Source: Theobroma cacao (taxonomy: Eukaryota; Streptophyta; Magnoliopsida; Malvales; Malvaceae). Taken from it: a DNA stretch of 64,000 nt. The stretch is from assembly GCF_000208745.1 (NCBI RefSeq), contig NC_030852.1, forward strand, positions 120,902-184,901. The letters run 5' to 3'. Positions 12,867-23,915 of the stretch are shown piece by piece. Below the pieces are notes generated by a model. The model was given only the letters and a program-made list of their open reading frames with translations, ran no database searches and was not told where the DNA came from. Position 1 is the first letter of the stretch; each line of letters opens with the position of its first letter. Both the position numbers and the translations under genes were made by a program.

Positions 12867-13222
12867 TGTTATGAAATATGAACATATCAAACCACATTAA
12901 ACCAATTCAAATTAGAGTAAATTTGATAAATGATAAATGTATTATCCACATTCTAGATATTTCAAGATTCATCTACATATGAATATTATCTAGGTGATAA
13001 TGTGAGATTTATCAAGAAGATAATGTAATTTAAGGATGTATTTTAGTAGAAGATTGTGATACCTATTGATTTGTAAGGAGCTTCAATTATAAATAGGGGG
13101 TCACCCCACCCTCATTTTGTATCACAGTTATTTTTCATTCCAAACATTGCTTCAGTAATACTTAAAGAGCATTCTCTCAATATCTTTCTTTTCTTCCTGT
13201 TTCTATTATTTCTTTTACAACA
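12867..13222 (+). repeat. 3' LTR of the copia element
   Basis: It is 356 bases, with the same TGTTAT start, TATAAATAGG box (about 13089) and ACAACA end as the left LTR. Substitutions are scattered along the length. Confidence 0.88.
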
Positions 13223-13957
13223 AATACCAAATTTTGTCATTTATTATTTATCAATATTGGATTGTGATTATATTCAATTAGTTGAATTTTGGACGACAAT
13301 GAAATGTTAAAGAATATTCAATTTATACCATTTGAAAAATTTTTAGAAAGCAACAGTTATATATTGCGGCATTTCATGGTAAGATAGTAAAGCACGTGTG
13401 GTTATTATGAAAATGCAAATTGATTTCAAGTTTAGTTAAAGTCTAGACTCGTAATAATAATGGTAAGGCATGCACCATTTACATGCATTTTACTCTTTAA
13501 ATTTACTTTGTGAGATGCATGATTTACGTTACCATCAATTACTTATTTTGGTCTTAAAAAAATTAATAAATTTTATATATTATTGTGTTAATATTTATTC
13601 GTCAAATTTATCAATTGATTGTTATTAAAGAATTATGAAACAGTTTTACTTCAAATCTGTTCTTTAAATAAGGAAATTATATACCAACTAATGAGCTAAA
13701 TATTTGGATGCGAATAATTTAAAATTATGTAATTTCATTATAAATAGTAATGTTTTAATTATTAAACATAGATTTAATGGAGAAATTATCAATTAATTCT
13801 AAGTTTATCTTATGCTACTTGTTGAATTGATCAATTCAATCCAAGGCTGTTTTTTTTTTTTTTAAATAATGGTTGATATAATTGAAGTTGATGACATGAA
13901 TTTGAGCATGATGGTTGGCACATAAATTTGTAAATATAAACGTGGTGATTTATTCGT
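13223..13957. other. AT-rich spacer with a degraded SINE-like fragment
   Basis: No gene is visible. The segment 13641-13711 is listed separately as a tRNA-SINE relic. The remainder is the AT-rich region downstream (3' side) of the minus-strand HMA gene. Confidence 0.5.
13641..13711 (-). mobile_element. Degraded tRNA-derived SINE fragment
   Basis: On the minus strand it contains TAGCTCATTAGTTGGTA, a clear tRNA A-box-like sequence. About 35 bases later comes a weakened B box (GATTTGAA). The spacing and sequence match the better preserved copy at 43706-43801. Confidence 0.5.
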
Positions 13958-15062
13958 CTATAAAATAGAACATGCGTTTGGATTTTCATCACTAAACAAT
14001 TGGGGAGCGTAAACATAATGAACAAAATATGGAGTGTTGCCCTCTTTACTTTTGACCTCTACTTTTTCTTGTTGCTTGAATTCGGTAACTTGAGTTTTTT
14101 CGCTGGATTTGGCACCATCTTTCACGTCATCCTTTTTTGCTTCCTTCTTTTCTTCCTTTGCCTCTGTTTTTGAGCTTACAATCTCCGCATGTTTATGCAC
14201 ATTTTTCCTTATGTATGATAACAAATCATCGGACTTGATAGTTCCTTGTACTGTTAGAGTTTGTGCTTTCATATCAGTCTTAACACTGTAAATACCTGCA
14301 TTCCATTCCATTTATGATGAAGGAACCTTTAAGTTAGACACATTGAGCAAACAGCAATATTGGAAAATGGAAAATTGCTACCTTTGTGCTTCAACAACTT
14401 CTTTCGTAGGTCTTGTTCACACTTGTCACAGTGCAGATGCACCTTCACTAATGTTGTGCTTAAAATTGGCTGTATATGATCAAATATAATGTCAGATGCA
14501 TAATTAAAAACACAAATTCATTTAGTTACCTGTTTTTTATGGTAGATGATGTGTAACTTAATCATATGCTAATATATATAGGGTTGTTTAAGTAAAGCTC
14601 TGTAAAGCATACAGAATCAAGTAAGGAATGATATAGTGTGTGTGTGTGTGTGTGTGTGTGTACCTCTTGGGTTTCCTTTACTTTGGTCTGTGTTGCAGCA
14701 GCTTTCTCCTTGATCTGAGGTGACACTAACTCCACTTTTTTCTGACTCAGTTTTTCTATCAGCTTGTGGATTTTTATCACATCAATCACGCCTTTAACTT
14801 TAATTTCACCTTTTTCTATCTCAACGTCCACGCTATGAACTCCTGCAGCACAGCAGCATGAGCATGCAAGCTTGTGAAGAGTAAGTATAACCTATATGTG
14901 TGTGAAGATGCGTGCATATGTATATACATATTGCATACCTTGAGTCCTGATAAGAGGCTTCTTTATCTTGCGAGCGCATTGCCGACAGTGCAAGTTGACT
15001 TTATAAACCGCAGTGATCACTCCATCAGTCGTGGCTTTGTCTTTCTTTTTCTCATCGCCCAT
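13958..15062 (-). CDS. Heavy-metal-associated isoprenylated plant protein (two HMA domains)
   Basis: Predicted cytosolic or membrane-tethered metallochaperone of the HIPP family. Exons on the minus strand are 15062-14939, 14842-14664, 14469-14382 and 14295-13958, which join in frame to 242 residues. HMA domain 1 carries LHCRQCARKI (Cys26, Cys29); HMA domain 2 carries LHCDKCEQDL (Cys115, Cys118); each is split by an intron after the metal-binding half. A Lys/Glu-rich linker follows the second domain. The protein ends in CSIL (239-242), a CaaX box for prenylation, which is the hallmark of HIPPs. The start ATG at 15062 gives a Lys-rich head before the first domain. A (GT)n tract lies directly against the 5' splice site of intron 2. 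The family binds metals such as Cu, Zn or Cd, but the specific metal cannot be read from the sequence. Confidence 0.9.
14636..14662. repeat. (GT)13 microsatellite at a 5' splice site
   Basis: This is a perfect GT run on the plus strand. For the minus-strand HMA gene it is a CA run that begins right after the intron 2 donor (exon ends ...AAGAG, intron starts GTACACAC). Confidence 0.95.
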
Positions 15063-15740
15063 TTTAAGAAAGGAGAGGTGAAAGATGAAGCCAGAGAGGA
15101 AATGAGGGAATGGCAGTCACCCAAAAAGCCTAATATGAGTTAAAGTTTGGTTTTAGGGTAGATGAAATTGAACATGTTGGTTGGTCGGTAGGATCTGCTG
15201 AGGGCAGCTCACCCACTGCTTGAAACTTGCAGAAACACCGAGATGCTTTTAAAGAATTAATTAAGACAAAATCTAAAGGACAATCTAAAATCAACTTGTA
15301 CAAGTTTCCCATCTGTTTTGCACATTACGAGGCCTTGGGGTTCAAATGACCTATCAACTATCTTTCTATACAACTTCGAAACAATTGGACTTGAAAGCAA
15401 GCAAACTTTTTGGGAATCTCAGCATTAAGTTACCAGTTTTTCGCCAGAAACAAGCATTAGCATTCTTTCCTTTTTCCTTGTGACGTTGCCTAATTGCTAA
15501 TGCAGCCTAGCCTGAAGGCGAGGACCAAAACGTAAATTTCTCACGCAGAATAGAAAAGGCTAACAATGCGTTCACTTTTTCAGTTTATTTTTTCAAATAC
15601 AATCTTCCCCGCTACAAAAAGCAAACAAGTCTCAATTTTCATCACAACAATAACTAACTCACCACATGGTAATCATAGTAAGAGAGATAACACCCTCAAT
15701 CGTTCAAGCATATGATTACATCAGAAACTCAACATTCCTC
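15063..15740. other. Spacer between the HMA gene and TTL
   Basis: It holds the upstream region and 5' leader of the minus-strand HMA gene (left part) and the 3' end of TTL (right part). No further gene is seen. Confidence 0.5.
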
Positions 15741-18700
15741 TTAGCTCCCGCGGTAAGTTGTGAATGAGAACGGTGAAAGCAGTAGAGGAACGTGAAAATG
15801 CTCCAATTTCTGTGACTCTTTGATTTCAAAGACTATTGAGACATAGGGGAAAAAGCCTACCGGGCAGTACTTACCCGTGTTAAAACTTATCCTGTATACT
15901 CCAGGGCTCACTGCATCTACCATGCTTATCAAATGACCACTTCGTCCATCTCTATCAGTAGTTGAACATCCTTGAAGAACCCAACCACCTCTATCCATCT
16001 CACCAAACAATGGACAAGGTTCACCACCCTTCCACATTTCCAAACGTACTTCAATACCAGCAGCTGGAGATCCCCGAGAAACATCCAAGACATGGGTAGT
16101 AATGGGTGGTCGACTTCGAGCTTGGACTTGAGGTGCTTTTCCCGGAAAAGCTTCTAAAGAAGCACTTAAATGCTGTCCAATTATGCTCACACGCTCTTCT
16201 AGATTTCAAGAAATGAAGAAGAAAAATGAATGGTGACCTAAATCCAAACCATTTCAACGCAACGCAAGCAACTTTGGACTACATGGTACCAAAAGATGAA
16301 AAATCAAATGGGAGTTGAAGAAGAAAAAAATCTCTTAAATCAACTGGTGACAATTGACAACAGCTCAAGAACATTTTTAGTAGTTCAAATTTTTTGAATA
16401 ATAATGTATCAAACTTTTTAAAAACAGTTACAAGCACCCCTTATTCTATTGAAATTGTTTTTCCCAAAAGATTATGTTAAGCATTAGTATTTTAGTAGAA
16501 CATAGAGGACTACATTGAAAACAAGGAAACTCCTACTTTTGCAATTTAGAAACTAGTTACCATCCTTTGGCAGGAAGGATGTGGTCCTTAGGTCACCAGA
16601 CATTGCAGTGCTTCATAGCAATTCATTTATTTCAGTATGCATTTGATGCTATTCTTTTAGGAACATGCAAGGTAATCAGCCAGTAGAATAAAGTCTTACG
16701 ATGAGAGATGGTAAAAGCTGAAATAGCATGTAGGTTAAGGACCGCAAATGCAAGTGTTGAGAGTCTATGTATGCACAATGAAGGCAAACAATGTTCCATT
16801 TTCAAGGAAAAAGAAGAAGTGGAAATGAGAAGGAAAATCAAATTTACCTTCTGCTTTACTCACAACCACCTTTGAATACTGGCTGCCTGTTGATACAGCT
16901 TCTGCCTTGGCAGAGAGAAGCTTTCTAAGACGCAATTCCGTTATTTTCATCTGCTCTTTGGCTGCTATCTCAAGCTCAACTATGGGCCTGTTCCAGTACC
17001 GATTCTACAAGGGCAAAATTTAGAATTATTCATATCAATTTCAGAATAGTAAAAACTCAGAACATATTTGTAAAATTTTTAATATAATATTATAAATCTA
17101 TAAAATATTAATATATGGTATATAAGTGCTCAACTATAATAAATTTAAAACATTAATATAGTATTTTGAAGATAGTTATCTTGTTTCAAATTATTAGAAT
17201 TACCAAACATGTTTAATGTTTTCGAAATTCGAAAAGAAAACAAATCAAAACAAAAAAGAAATTTTTGAAAACAAAAAACATAAAACATGAAATTAAAGGC
17301 AATACCAAATGCACCCTTAACTTTTAGATTATGGCAGCTTCTGAAGCAATTTTAGCTCAAACTTTACCGTCAATTCAGCAAGTATTTCAGTAGCACTCCT
17401 CCCAGCTGCGCAGATGAGAAATACATGTCCAAATTTTTGTCTATATCGAGCATTCCAGTCAGATAGTTCCTGAAAGGCCAAGATGATCACTCTTTACAGG
17501 AAAGAACTAAGTTAAAAAAAATCGCCAATCCAACAAATATAACGTATTTTCTGCATGTGTCTGCATTTAGGTAGCTTTGGGGATTTTGTTTTCTGAGAGC
17601 CTTGTTTTCAGTGCCTAATAGGCTTCATATTATTTTACTTGTTCTACTGAAGCAAAATTCCAACCTGCAAGCCCAAATCAGTGGCAGTTGCTAAAGCAGT
17701 TGATTGTTCTCCCTTACTCCACCTGTAAAAAAGAAGTAATTTCAAGTGAATGAACAAAATGGGTAAAGAATCAAAGTCATATTTTTAATAGAGAGAGAGA
17801 GAGAAGAAAGGATAAATTCAAAGAACACATGTAACTAGACAGTGCATAACAAGGATGCTATGACTGTTCCACTTTGAAACCAACAAGTGTTGAAGGGTTT
17901 GATGATCAAATTGGAACTTGTTTGGACTTAACCTGACCTCATATCATAAATAAAGATAAGTTGATTTGGTTTAAGTTTCATGTCCATAAATTCTCTTTTA
18001 TTTCCGGGTTAGCTATATTTAACAGATTAAGCACATTTTCCAGTATCCAGGCTTGGGGAGTTCCTTAAATTCTACAATTTGTGCTCTTTGCAATGCCGAA
18101 GGCAATTCAGAGACTACTTGTTTTTTACTTGCAGTTACTCTAAAGTCCTATGGAGTAGGGTGCTACAAACATCACTGATTCAGAGATTTCTAGGAGATTT
18201 GCTTACTGAGTTGGCTTGGGCTATTACTATCCTAAAAGGGGAGACTAATTCTTCTTTGATCTTGCACTTGGCTTGTACCGCATACATTTATCATAGTTGG
18301 AGGGAGAGGAATTCAAAGAACCATTCTTCAACGACAAAGTCTCCTGTTGCAGTTTTTAATCAAATAGCTGAAGAGATTCAGGCTAGGTTCAATTCTTTAC
18401 ATATTCATATTACTAATCCTTTACATGTGGAACTATGTAGGAAATAGGGTATTATTTTCTGTGTAATCTTTCAGCTACTGCTATGTAGGCTTTGCCTTTT
18501 TTGGATGATTAATGAAATTTCAATTATCGAAAAAAACAAAGTGTTGATTGAAAACATGAGATGTAAATAAAGAGAAAATTAATTCATGCGAAACAGACAT
18601 ATGTAATTTAATGGCTAAATCGTAGACAAAGTAGAGTCTAAAGCAGTTGAAAATTGGTTTGAACCAAGGTAGAATAAAGCTACAAGATGAGATAATCTAG

Positions 18701-19238
18701 AAACATATTAGAAAGAAGAAATCAGATAAAGGTCGACATCAGGTAGCGGGTCATATTGATATGCTATGATGTTTCATAATACAAGCATATGGTTTGATGA
18801 CATCAAGATAGGCAAAAGTAATCAATAATTATTGGTATTGATATAATTAAAAGAGGAAAAAGGAAGAGAGAGAGACTGAGCACTGGTGGTGTGAGAAGAA
18901 GGAGAAGGGGATTCTCCGATCTGAGGATGAGCTGCAAATGCTTCCAGCCAACCATTAACATCAACCTTCACCATCAAATTAATAAAAAAAAAAAAGAGGA
19001 TTTATTACTCCTAGTAATATTGTTTTGTAAAGTATAAGAATAATCGATTAATCACATAAAATAAAATAATTAAAATAAAAATAGAGAAAGAAGGGACCTT
19101 GTTGAACCAGATATCCGTGGCGGCAGAGACAGCATGATCCAAGGAAGGAAAAGGAGAGGCCAGAGCCATTTGCTTGGCGAATTGGGTGCTGCCGCAGCAT
19201 GCTAGCGCTTCCTTCTCATCCACCTTCATCTCCTCCAT
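15741..19238 (-). CDS. TTL: Bifunctional uric-acid degradation protein TTL (OHCU decarboxylase + 5-hydroxyisourate hydrolase)
   Basis: Converts 5-hydroxyisourate to S-allantoin in purine catabolism, acting in peroxisomes. Exons on the minus strand are 19238-19098, 18965-18877, 17722-17665, 17469-17368, 17004-16848 and 16198-15741, giving 334 residues (Arabidopsis TTL is of similar length). The N-terminal OHCU-decarboxylase domain (about 1-165) has the AHPQIGE motif with catalytic His60. The C-terminal transthyretin-like hydrolase domain starts near THVLDVSRG and ends in the signature YRGS. Between them RVSIIGQHL (185-193) fits the PTS2 peroxisome signal R-V-x5-H-L. The last exon has a second in-phase acceptor at 16153 that would skip this PTS2. 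The intron 2 donor is unusual: exon ...CTCA followed by GTCTCT, chosen because it alone keeps the frame. Intron 2 contains a LINE tail. The start is the ATG at 19238; codons upstream lack an ATG. Confidence 0.93.
17894..18538 (+). mobile_element. 5'-truncated LINE (L1-type) tail in TTL intron 2
   Basis: A plus-strand ORF at 18079-18447 encodes the C-terminal zf-RVT-like region of plant LINE reverse transcriptases (cysteine-bearing FFTCSYSKVLWSRVL). A 3' UTR and an A-rich end (ATCGAAAAAA, about 18527-18537) follow. AAGTGTTGA occurs just left (17885-17893) and just right (18539-18547), a plausible 9-bp target-site duplication, which makes the insert about 645 bases. Only the tail remains, as is usual for L1 copies. 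It is antisense to TTL, which limits interference from its A-tail. Confidence 0.72.
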
Positions 19239-20121
19239 TGCTACTTTTCTATTCTGCTGACTTGCTGTTGCCGCTGTCACTGAGTTTAGAATTTATGGAT
19301 CAAAAGACGACCCCAGCAGGATTCGAACCCTCACCAGATGGTAAATAATTAAGAGCCCTGAGTCCATTTAGATGAATTTTCTGGCTCCACAGTAATGGAC
19401 TTTGAAATAGAAAAGTTTTTCCAAAAAAGAAAGCGTTTTCCCTTGTTTGGTAAATTCATTAATAAATGTTTTCAGGTGCGAAAATTTTCCTGATTTCACA
19501 ATCACCGTCTAGTAGATTTGGTATCCTTTTCATGTTCATCGCGGTGAACAATGATTTGATCGTTAACGATCTTCAATTACTATGTTTGATGTAATATTAT
19601 AAATGGTGTTTGGTATTGCACTGAAAAAAAAAAAGAAGCTCACCAAATATAAAATATCTAAAATAATAATTTTTTTAAAACGCAAACAATAATTTCAATT
19701 TATATGGAAAAAATCTGTTATTTTATGAGAAATTATCAGATATGAACTAATTTTAAAGAATACAAGGCTCTAAAACATCCTATCAAAATCATTAACTTGT
19801 TCTCATAAAATCAATGTCACATATGTTGTTAATTGAATTAGTTGAAAAGGACGATTGCCTAACGACTTAAACCAGAAGCTTTCATCATCCGGCTGCTCGA
19901 TACATTGCTGCATGAAAAACCAGTTGCGACACTTAGGTTAAGGTCCACCTTTTTCCAGCAATTTGGTGAGCTGATGTCATGGCAAAGACCATTGTTACAT
20001 TTTCCATTGCAAACAATGGGGAGACTAGCGTCAAATCAACCCTCCAATCTCCACCAATGAACAGAAATTCGGACAGATTTTCCAAGACCGGAAAACTGAT
20101 GAATAGACTTTGTGTTACTAT
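19239..20121. other. Spacer between TTL and pTAC2
   Basis: It contains the TTL 5' leader/promoter side. At about 19307-19350 is a tRNA-like piece (GGTTCGAATC on the minus strand), listed separately. The rest is AT-rich without a gene, plus the 3' flank of pTAC2. Confidence 0.5.
19307..19365 (-). pseudogene. tRNA-like 3' fragment
   Basis: The minus strand contains GAGGGTTCGAATCC followed by GGGGTCG, resembling a T-arm plus acceptor 3' strand. No 5' half that could pair with it is visible, and the T-stem pairing is poor. It could be a tRNA remnant or another SINE head. It lies about 70 bases upstream of the TTL start codon. Confidence 0.3.
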
Positions 20122-23100
20122 TTAAGCTGTACCAGCCATAAGCTCTGTTCTTCTCATTTTGGTTTCTGAAATCGCATTATCATGTTGGGTATACTCTACA
20201 TCACCAGGAGATGATTTCACTCCCATAGAAGGAATGGGGAAGTTACTTAAAGCAATTATATTATCCGCTTTCGACTCATCTGAAGATGAGCCTGTGGCTG
20301 ACAGAATTCGCTTAAGCTGAGACCGCTGACAGACAATTCGCCCTTTGTTCCACCCAGGGAAAGAAAATGATGACGACACAATATCCTGCAGGAATGTATA
20401 GGCAGCTTTTGCAGTTGGAATATCACGGGCAATTGAGCTTTTCTCCATCTGCCCCCGTCTGATCAAGACATAGCACTATAGTTATTTGCAAGAAAAATAA
20501 CTGGCCAAACCAAGTTCATGAGGTATGTACACCTGGATTTAACATCAATAGATACTTTATAATGATGAAGGAAAGTCCTTCAAGGTGGTTTAATCAATAG
20601 TAAAGCAGAAGGAACAATTAATTAAGGGTGGTACAAGGGCAAGAGAGAGGCAACTAAGATCTTCAAATGGTGCAGTGAAAGAGTCATGATAGCATGCAAT
20701 ACAAAAGATACTTGGGCTAAAAGTTGTAGATAAAATAAAATAAGGATTTTAAAGCAAAAAACCACCTGTGATGTGCATATATTGACACTGTCCATTTAAC
20801 TATAAATAAGGAAACTAACATTTAACTTTGGAGTTAACATATCAGGTTACATAGACAAGTGAAACATACAAACCTGTCTGTGGAGTGTTTCATTCATTGA
20901 ATAATTATCCATAAAAACAAAAGGGATTGACACAGTTTTCATGTATAATAAATCTCTCTGTCACGTAAAAGATTGAAAAAAAGTCTTAAATGATTCTAAA
21001 ACACCGGCACTATTACAGTTTAGGTGAAAAAGTCTCTATTCTTTCATTATATCCAAAAAAACCCTTAGCTTTTGATTTGAATTCACACAAACTCTTAACC
21101 CCATCAAACCCAATACCAGCAGACATTTTCTATCCACATGGTAGATGACATGGCCATGTGGTAGCTTCAACATCATATATAGGTTCACATCAGTTGCCAC
21201 ATGTTTACGTTATATGCCACATGGACAGAAAAAAGCCTGCTAATATTGGATCTGATAGTTGTTAATTTTTCATTGAGTTTAGGATTCTGTGTAGGTACAA
21301 ATCAAATGATAAAGAGTTTCTTTGAGTATAATAAAAAAAAAAAAGAGTTTTTTCACATCAAGTGCAATAGTTCAACAGCATTTTTACTATTTGAGCCAAA
21401 AAAAAAATGAGTTCCATGAATATGACTTACGCTACAACAACAGTAGCAAGTTGAGGAAGATCATCCCCACTTAAGAACATCTTCTGCATACTGTTGAGCC
21501 AAATTGAGACTGCTGTGTAAGTGCCACCTTCCCACATCCTGTGAAATGATCAACATCATACTCAAATAAAATTAACAGCAATTTGGAAAGAAACAACTAT
21601 AAATATAAGTCCCACAATACCTGTGTACATCCACAGACCATACAAGTTTGTTTTTACGGAAAAGTTCAGGGAATAGCCCTCGCTTTGTTGCTTCATTGAG
21701 CACCCTTGCAGCCCGTTCTTTCTGACGTAGCCACCAAAGTGCTTCTAAAAGTGCATTATAGAACCTTATTCCAAAGCCACATCCTTCAGAGTTAAGTTTG
21801 TCAAAGACATACTCTACCATCTGCCAGTTTGCGTCATCATCATAATCTCCTCTAATCATTTTTCCAATCACTTGATGAATATTCGAAACTTTATTTGTGA
21901 GCATCTCATCAAATAACTGATAGGCATCATCCCACCTAAACACATTAAAAATTAGCAGGTAAAAATTATGCAGCTATTCCCATTAATTACTCCAGTTGGT
22001 CAGACATTCATCATGACATCAGCCACAGACAAATCAATTCCTCCTGTACATATTAACGGTAAAATAGATTGTTGAATACCTTGAGTTGAACTGACCTGTC
22101 GCATTTTGCATAAACAGCCAGCATCATGCAATAGCACATGACACTGGGCAACACTCCTAAAGCTTTAATTTCTTGGAATTGCTCATTGCTCTCATCAACC
22201 AGACCTGCAAAGCAATAGACGCTTAAAACTGCTTCAAGGGTCCGTTCATCAGGATCACATCTTGCTTTTTCCATCTCTACATAAGCCTTGATAGCATCCT
22301 CAAACTGGCCTCCTTGCCTAAAAGCTTCAATCAAAGCATTGAAAGAATCCCTGTTCTTTGCAACACCAGTCTCATTCATTCTGGACAAAATTGCGTTAGC
22401 TTCCTTGTACAATCCACCTCTTGCAAAAGTCTGAAGCAGTGAATTGTAAGTTTCAATGGTCGGGTTGCTCTCTACTTCATTCATTGTGTTAAAGGCAACT
22501 AAAACTTCCTCATATAATGCTGCCTGTCCATAAGCCTCGATAACCCCAGTATAAGCCCTGGAACTAGGCACTATACATTTTTCATTCATGTGAAGTAGAA
22601 TTTTCTTGGCATCCTCATGAAGCCCTCCCTTCCCACAAGCAAATATTAAACCATCATAAGTCTTCACATTAGGCTCAATATTCTCCTCCACCATATCACG
22701 AAACAAAGTCACGACCTCCTTAAAATACCCACCCTCTCCAAAAACCTGTATCAAAATATTATATGTAGCAGCATCCGGCTCTGTATTGCTCTCTTTCATC
22801 TCAAGAAAAAGCTCACGAACATCATCATATCGCCCATTCCTGCCATACAAATTCAACAAAATACTATATGTAGTAGCATTTGGCGCACATCCGGCCACCT
22901 GCATCTGCTTAAACACACCCATCGCTTCCTTAATTGACCCCGACTTAGCATATGCCTCTAACAACACATTATATGACATAATATCCGGCAAATTCCCTCC
23001 AGACTCCATTTCCTTAAGTAGCTCTGAAACTTTCTCCAGCTTACCTAACTTCCCAAAACTCTCAACAAGATAGCTATAAGTAGTTAAATCCGGCAGTATC

Positions 23101-23915
23101 CCTCCTTCATTCATAGTCCTAAAAACCATTTCCGCCTCATTACCTAAACCCCTATTAGCACAAGCACTAAGCAAAGTATTATAAGTAACAATGTCAGGTT
23201 GTATTCCTTCATGTCTCATTTCCGCAAACAAACCTAATAAACCCTCCCAATCCAACCCGCCCCTTGCACACGCATTAATCACGGTATTATAAGTTAAAAT
23301 ACTCGGCAAAACTTTGTCTTTCTTCATTTTATCGAGTAACTCAAGCGAAATATTATACGCGCCGTTCCGTCCGTAGGCGTTAATCAATGCCGTGTAGGCG
23401 AAAACACTGCGAGTCACGCCTTGGCTAGGCATTTCGTCGAACACTTCGCGGCATTTCTCGAGCAAGCCTTCGCGGCCCAAGAGGCTGATCATGATGGTGT
23501 AAATGTGTTCGTTTGGCTTACACCAGATCTGGCGTTGCATGTATTTGAAAAGTCGTAGGGAACGTTGCCAATCGCCGCGGTGAGCGAACTCTTTGAAGAC
23601 TAAAGCGAAGTCGTTTAGTGAAAGTTTGTTGCGGAAGACATCGAGACATCTCGCAATGCTGCCACGAGGCGGGAGGCTGCTTAGCTTGTTGATTAGTGTT
23701 TCAACGTCGTAACTGTACTTTCCTTTTTCTACCGTCACCGACGGGTTGCCGAGGACCAACTCTCGAGGTTTCGCTCTGCATATTCCGGCTCCGCCGGACA
23801 GGAAGCTATGGTTGCCGCCGGTGAAAATTCGATTAGAAGAGAGCTGTCGCCGGTTGAGTGCGAAATTGGAAGGTTGCGTGAGAGCGAGGAAGTGATTAGG
23901 TATTGAAATTGCCAT
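20122..23915 (-). CDS. PTAC2: Plastid PPR-SMR protein pTAC2 (plastid transcriptionally active chromosome 2)
   Basis: Component of the plastid-encoded RNA polymerase complex, needed for chloroplast transcription in the family. Exons on the minus strand are 23915-22096, 21935-21621, 21538-21431 and 20458-20122, joining in phase to 859 residues, close to the length I recall for the Arabidopsis protein (about 860). The N terminus is Ser/Arg-rich, like a chloroplast transit peptide. From about residue 105 to 640 comes a long run of 35-residue PPR motifs (for example ILTYNTVINACARGG, ATYNILIQVFGEGG). Exons 2-3 carry the conserved C-terminal region with the SMR-type segment (RAARVLNEATKRGLFPELF). 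Strong family landmarks are GKYSYDVETLINKLSSLP and RQIWCKPNEHIYTIMI. Continuing past the exon 1 donor gives a spurious short tail, so the first intron is required. It lies downstream of no shared promoter and is an independent gene. Confidence 0.95.

Larger units (their letters stand above)
7381..13222 (+). mobile_element. Ty1/copia LTR retrotransposon, decayed but structurally complete
   Basis: Two direct LTRs (7381-7739 and 12867-13222) start TGTTAT and end ACAACA. Between them, in the order gag, protease, integrase, reverse transcriptase, RNase H, are remnants of a copia polyprotein; this order (integrase before RT) is the copia signature. A PBS-like site, TGTTATCAGCACGA, begins at 7740, and a polypurine tract (AAAGGGGAT) ends at 12866. 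The reading frame is broken by many stops and frameshifts, so the copy cannot act on its own. The flanking pentamers (TATAT on the left, AATAC on the right) do not match, so the target duplication has decayed or my ends are off by a base or two. By eye the LTRs agree at roughly nine bases in ten, which indicates an old insertion. Confidence 0.9.

Noticed and set aside
18079..18447. 122-codon ORF as a host gene
   Set aside because: It reads as the C-terminal zf-RVT-like part of a LINE, lies antisense in a TTL intron and is followed by an A-rich tail.
22786..23073. Plus-strand ORF opposite pTAC2
   Set aside because: It is a shadow of the PPR repeats, with no independent support.
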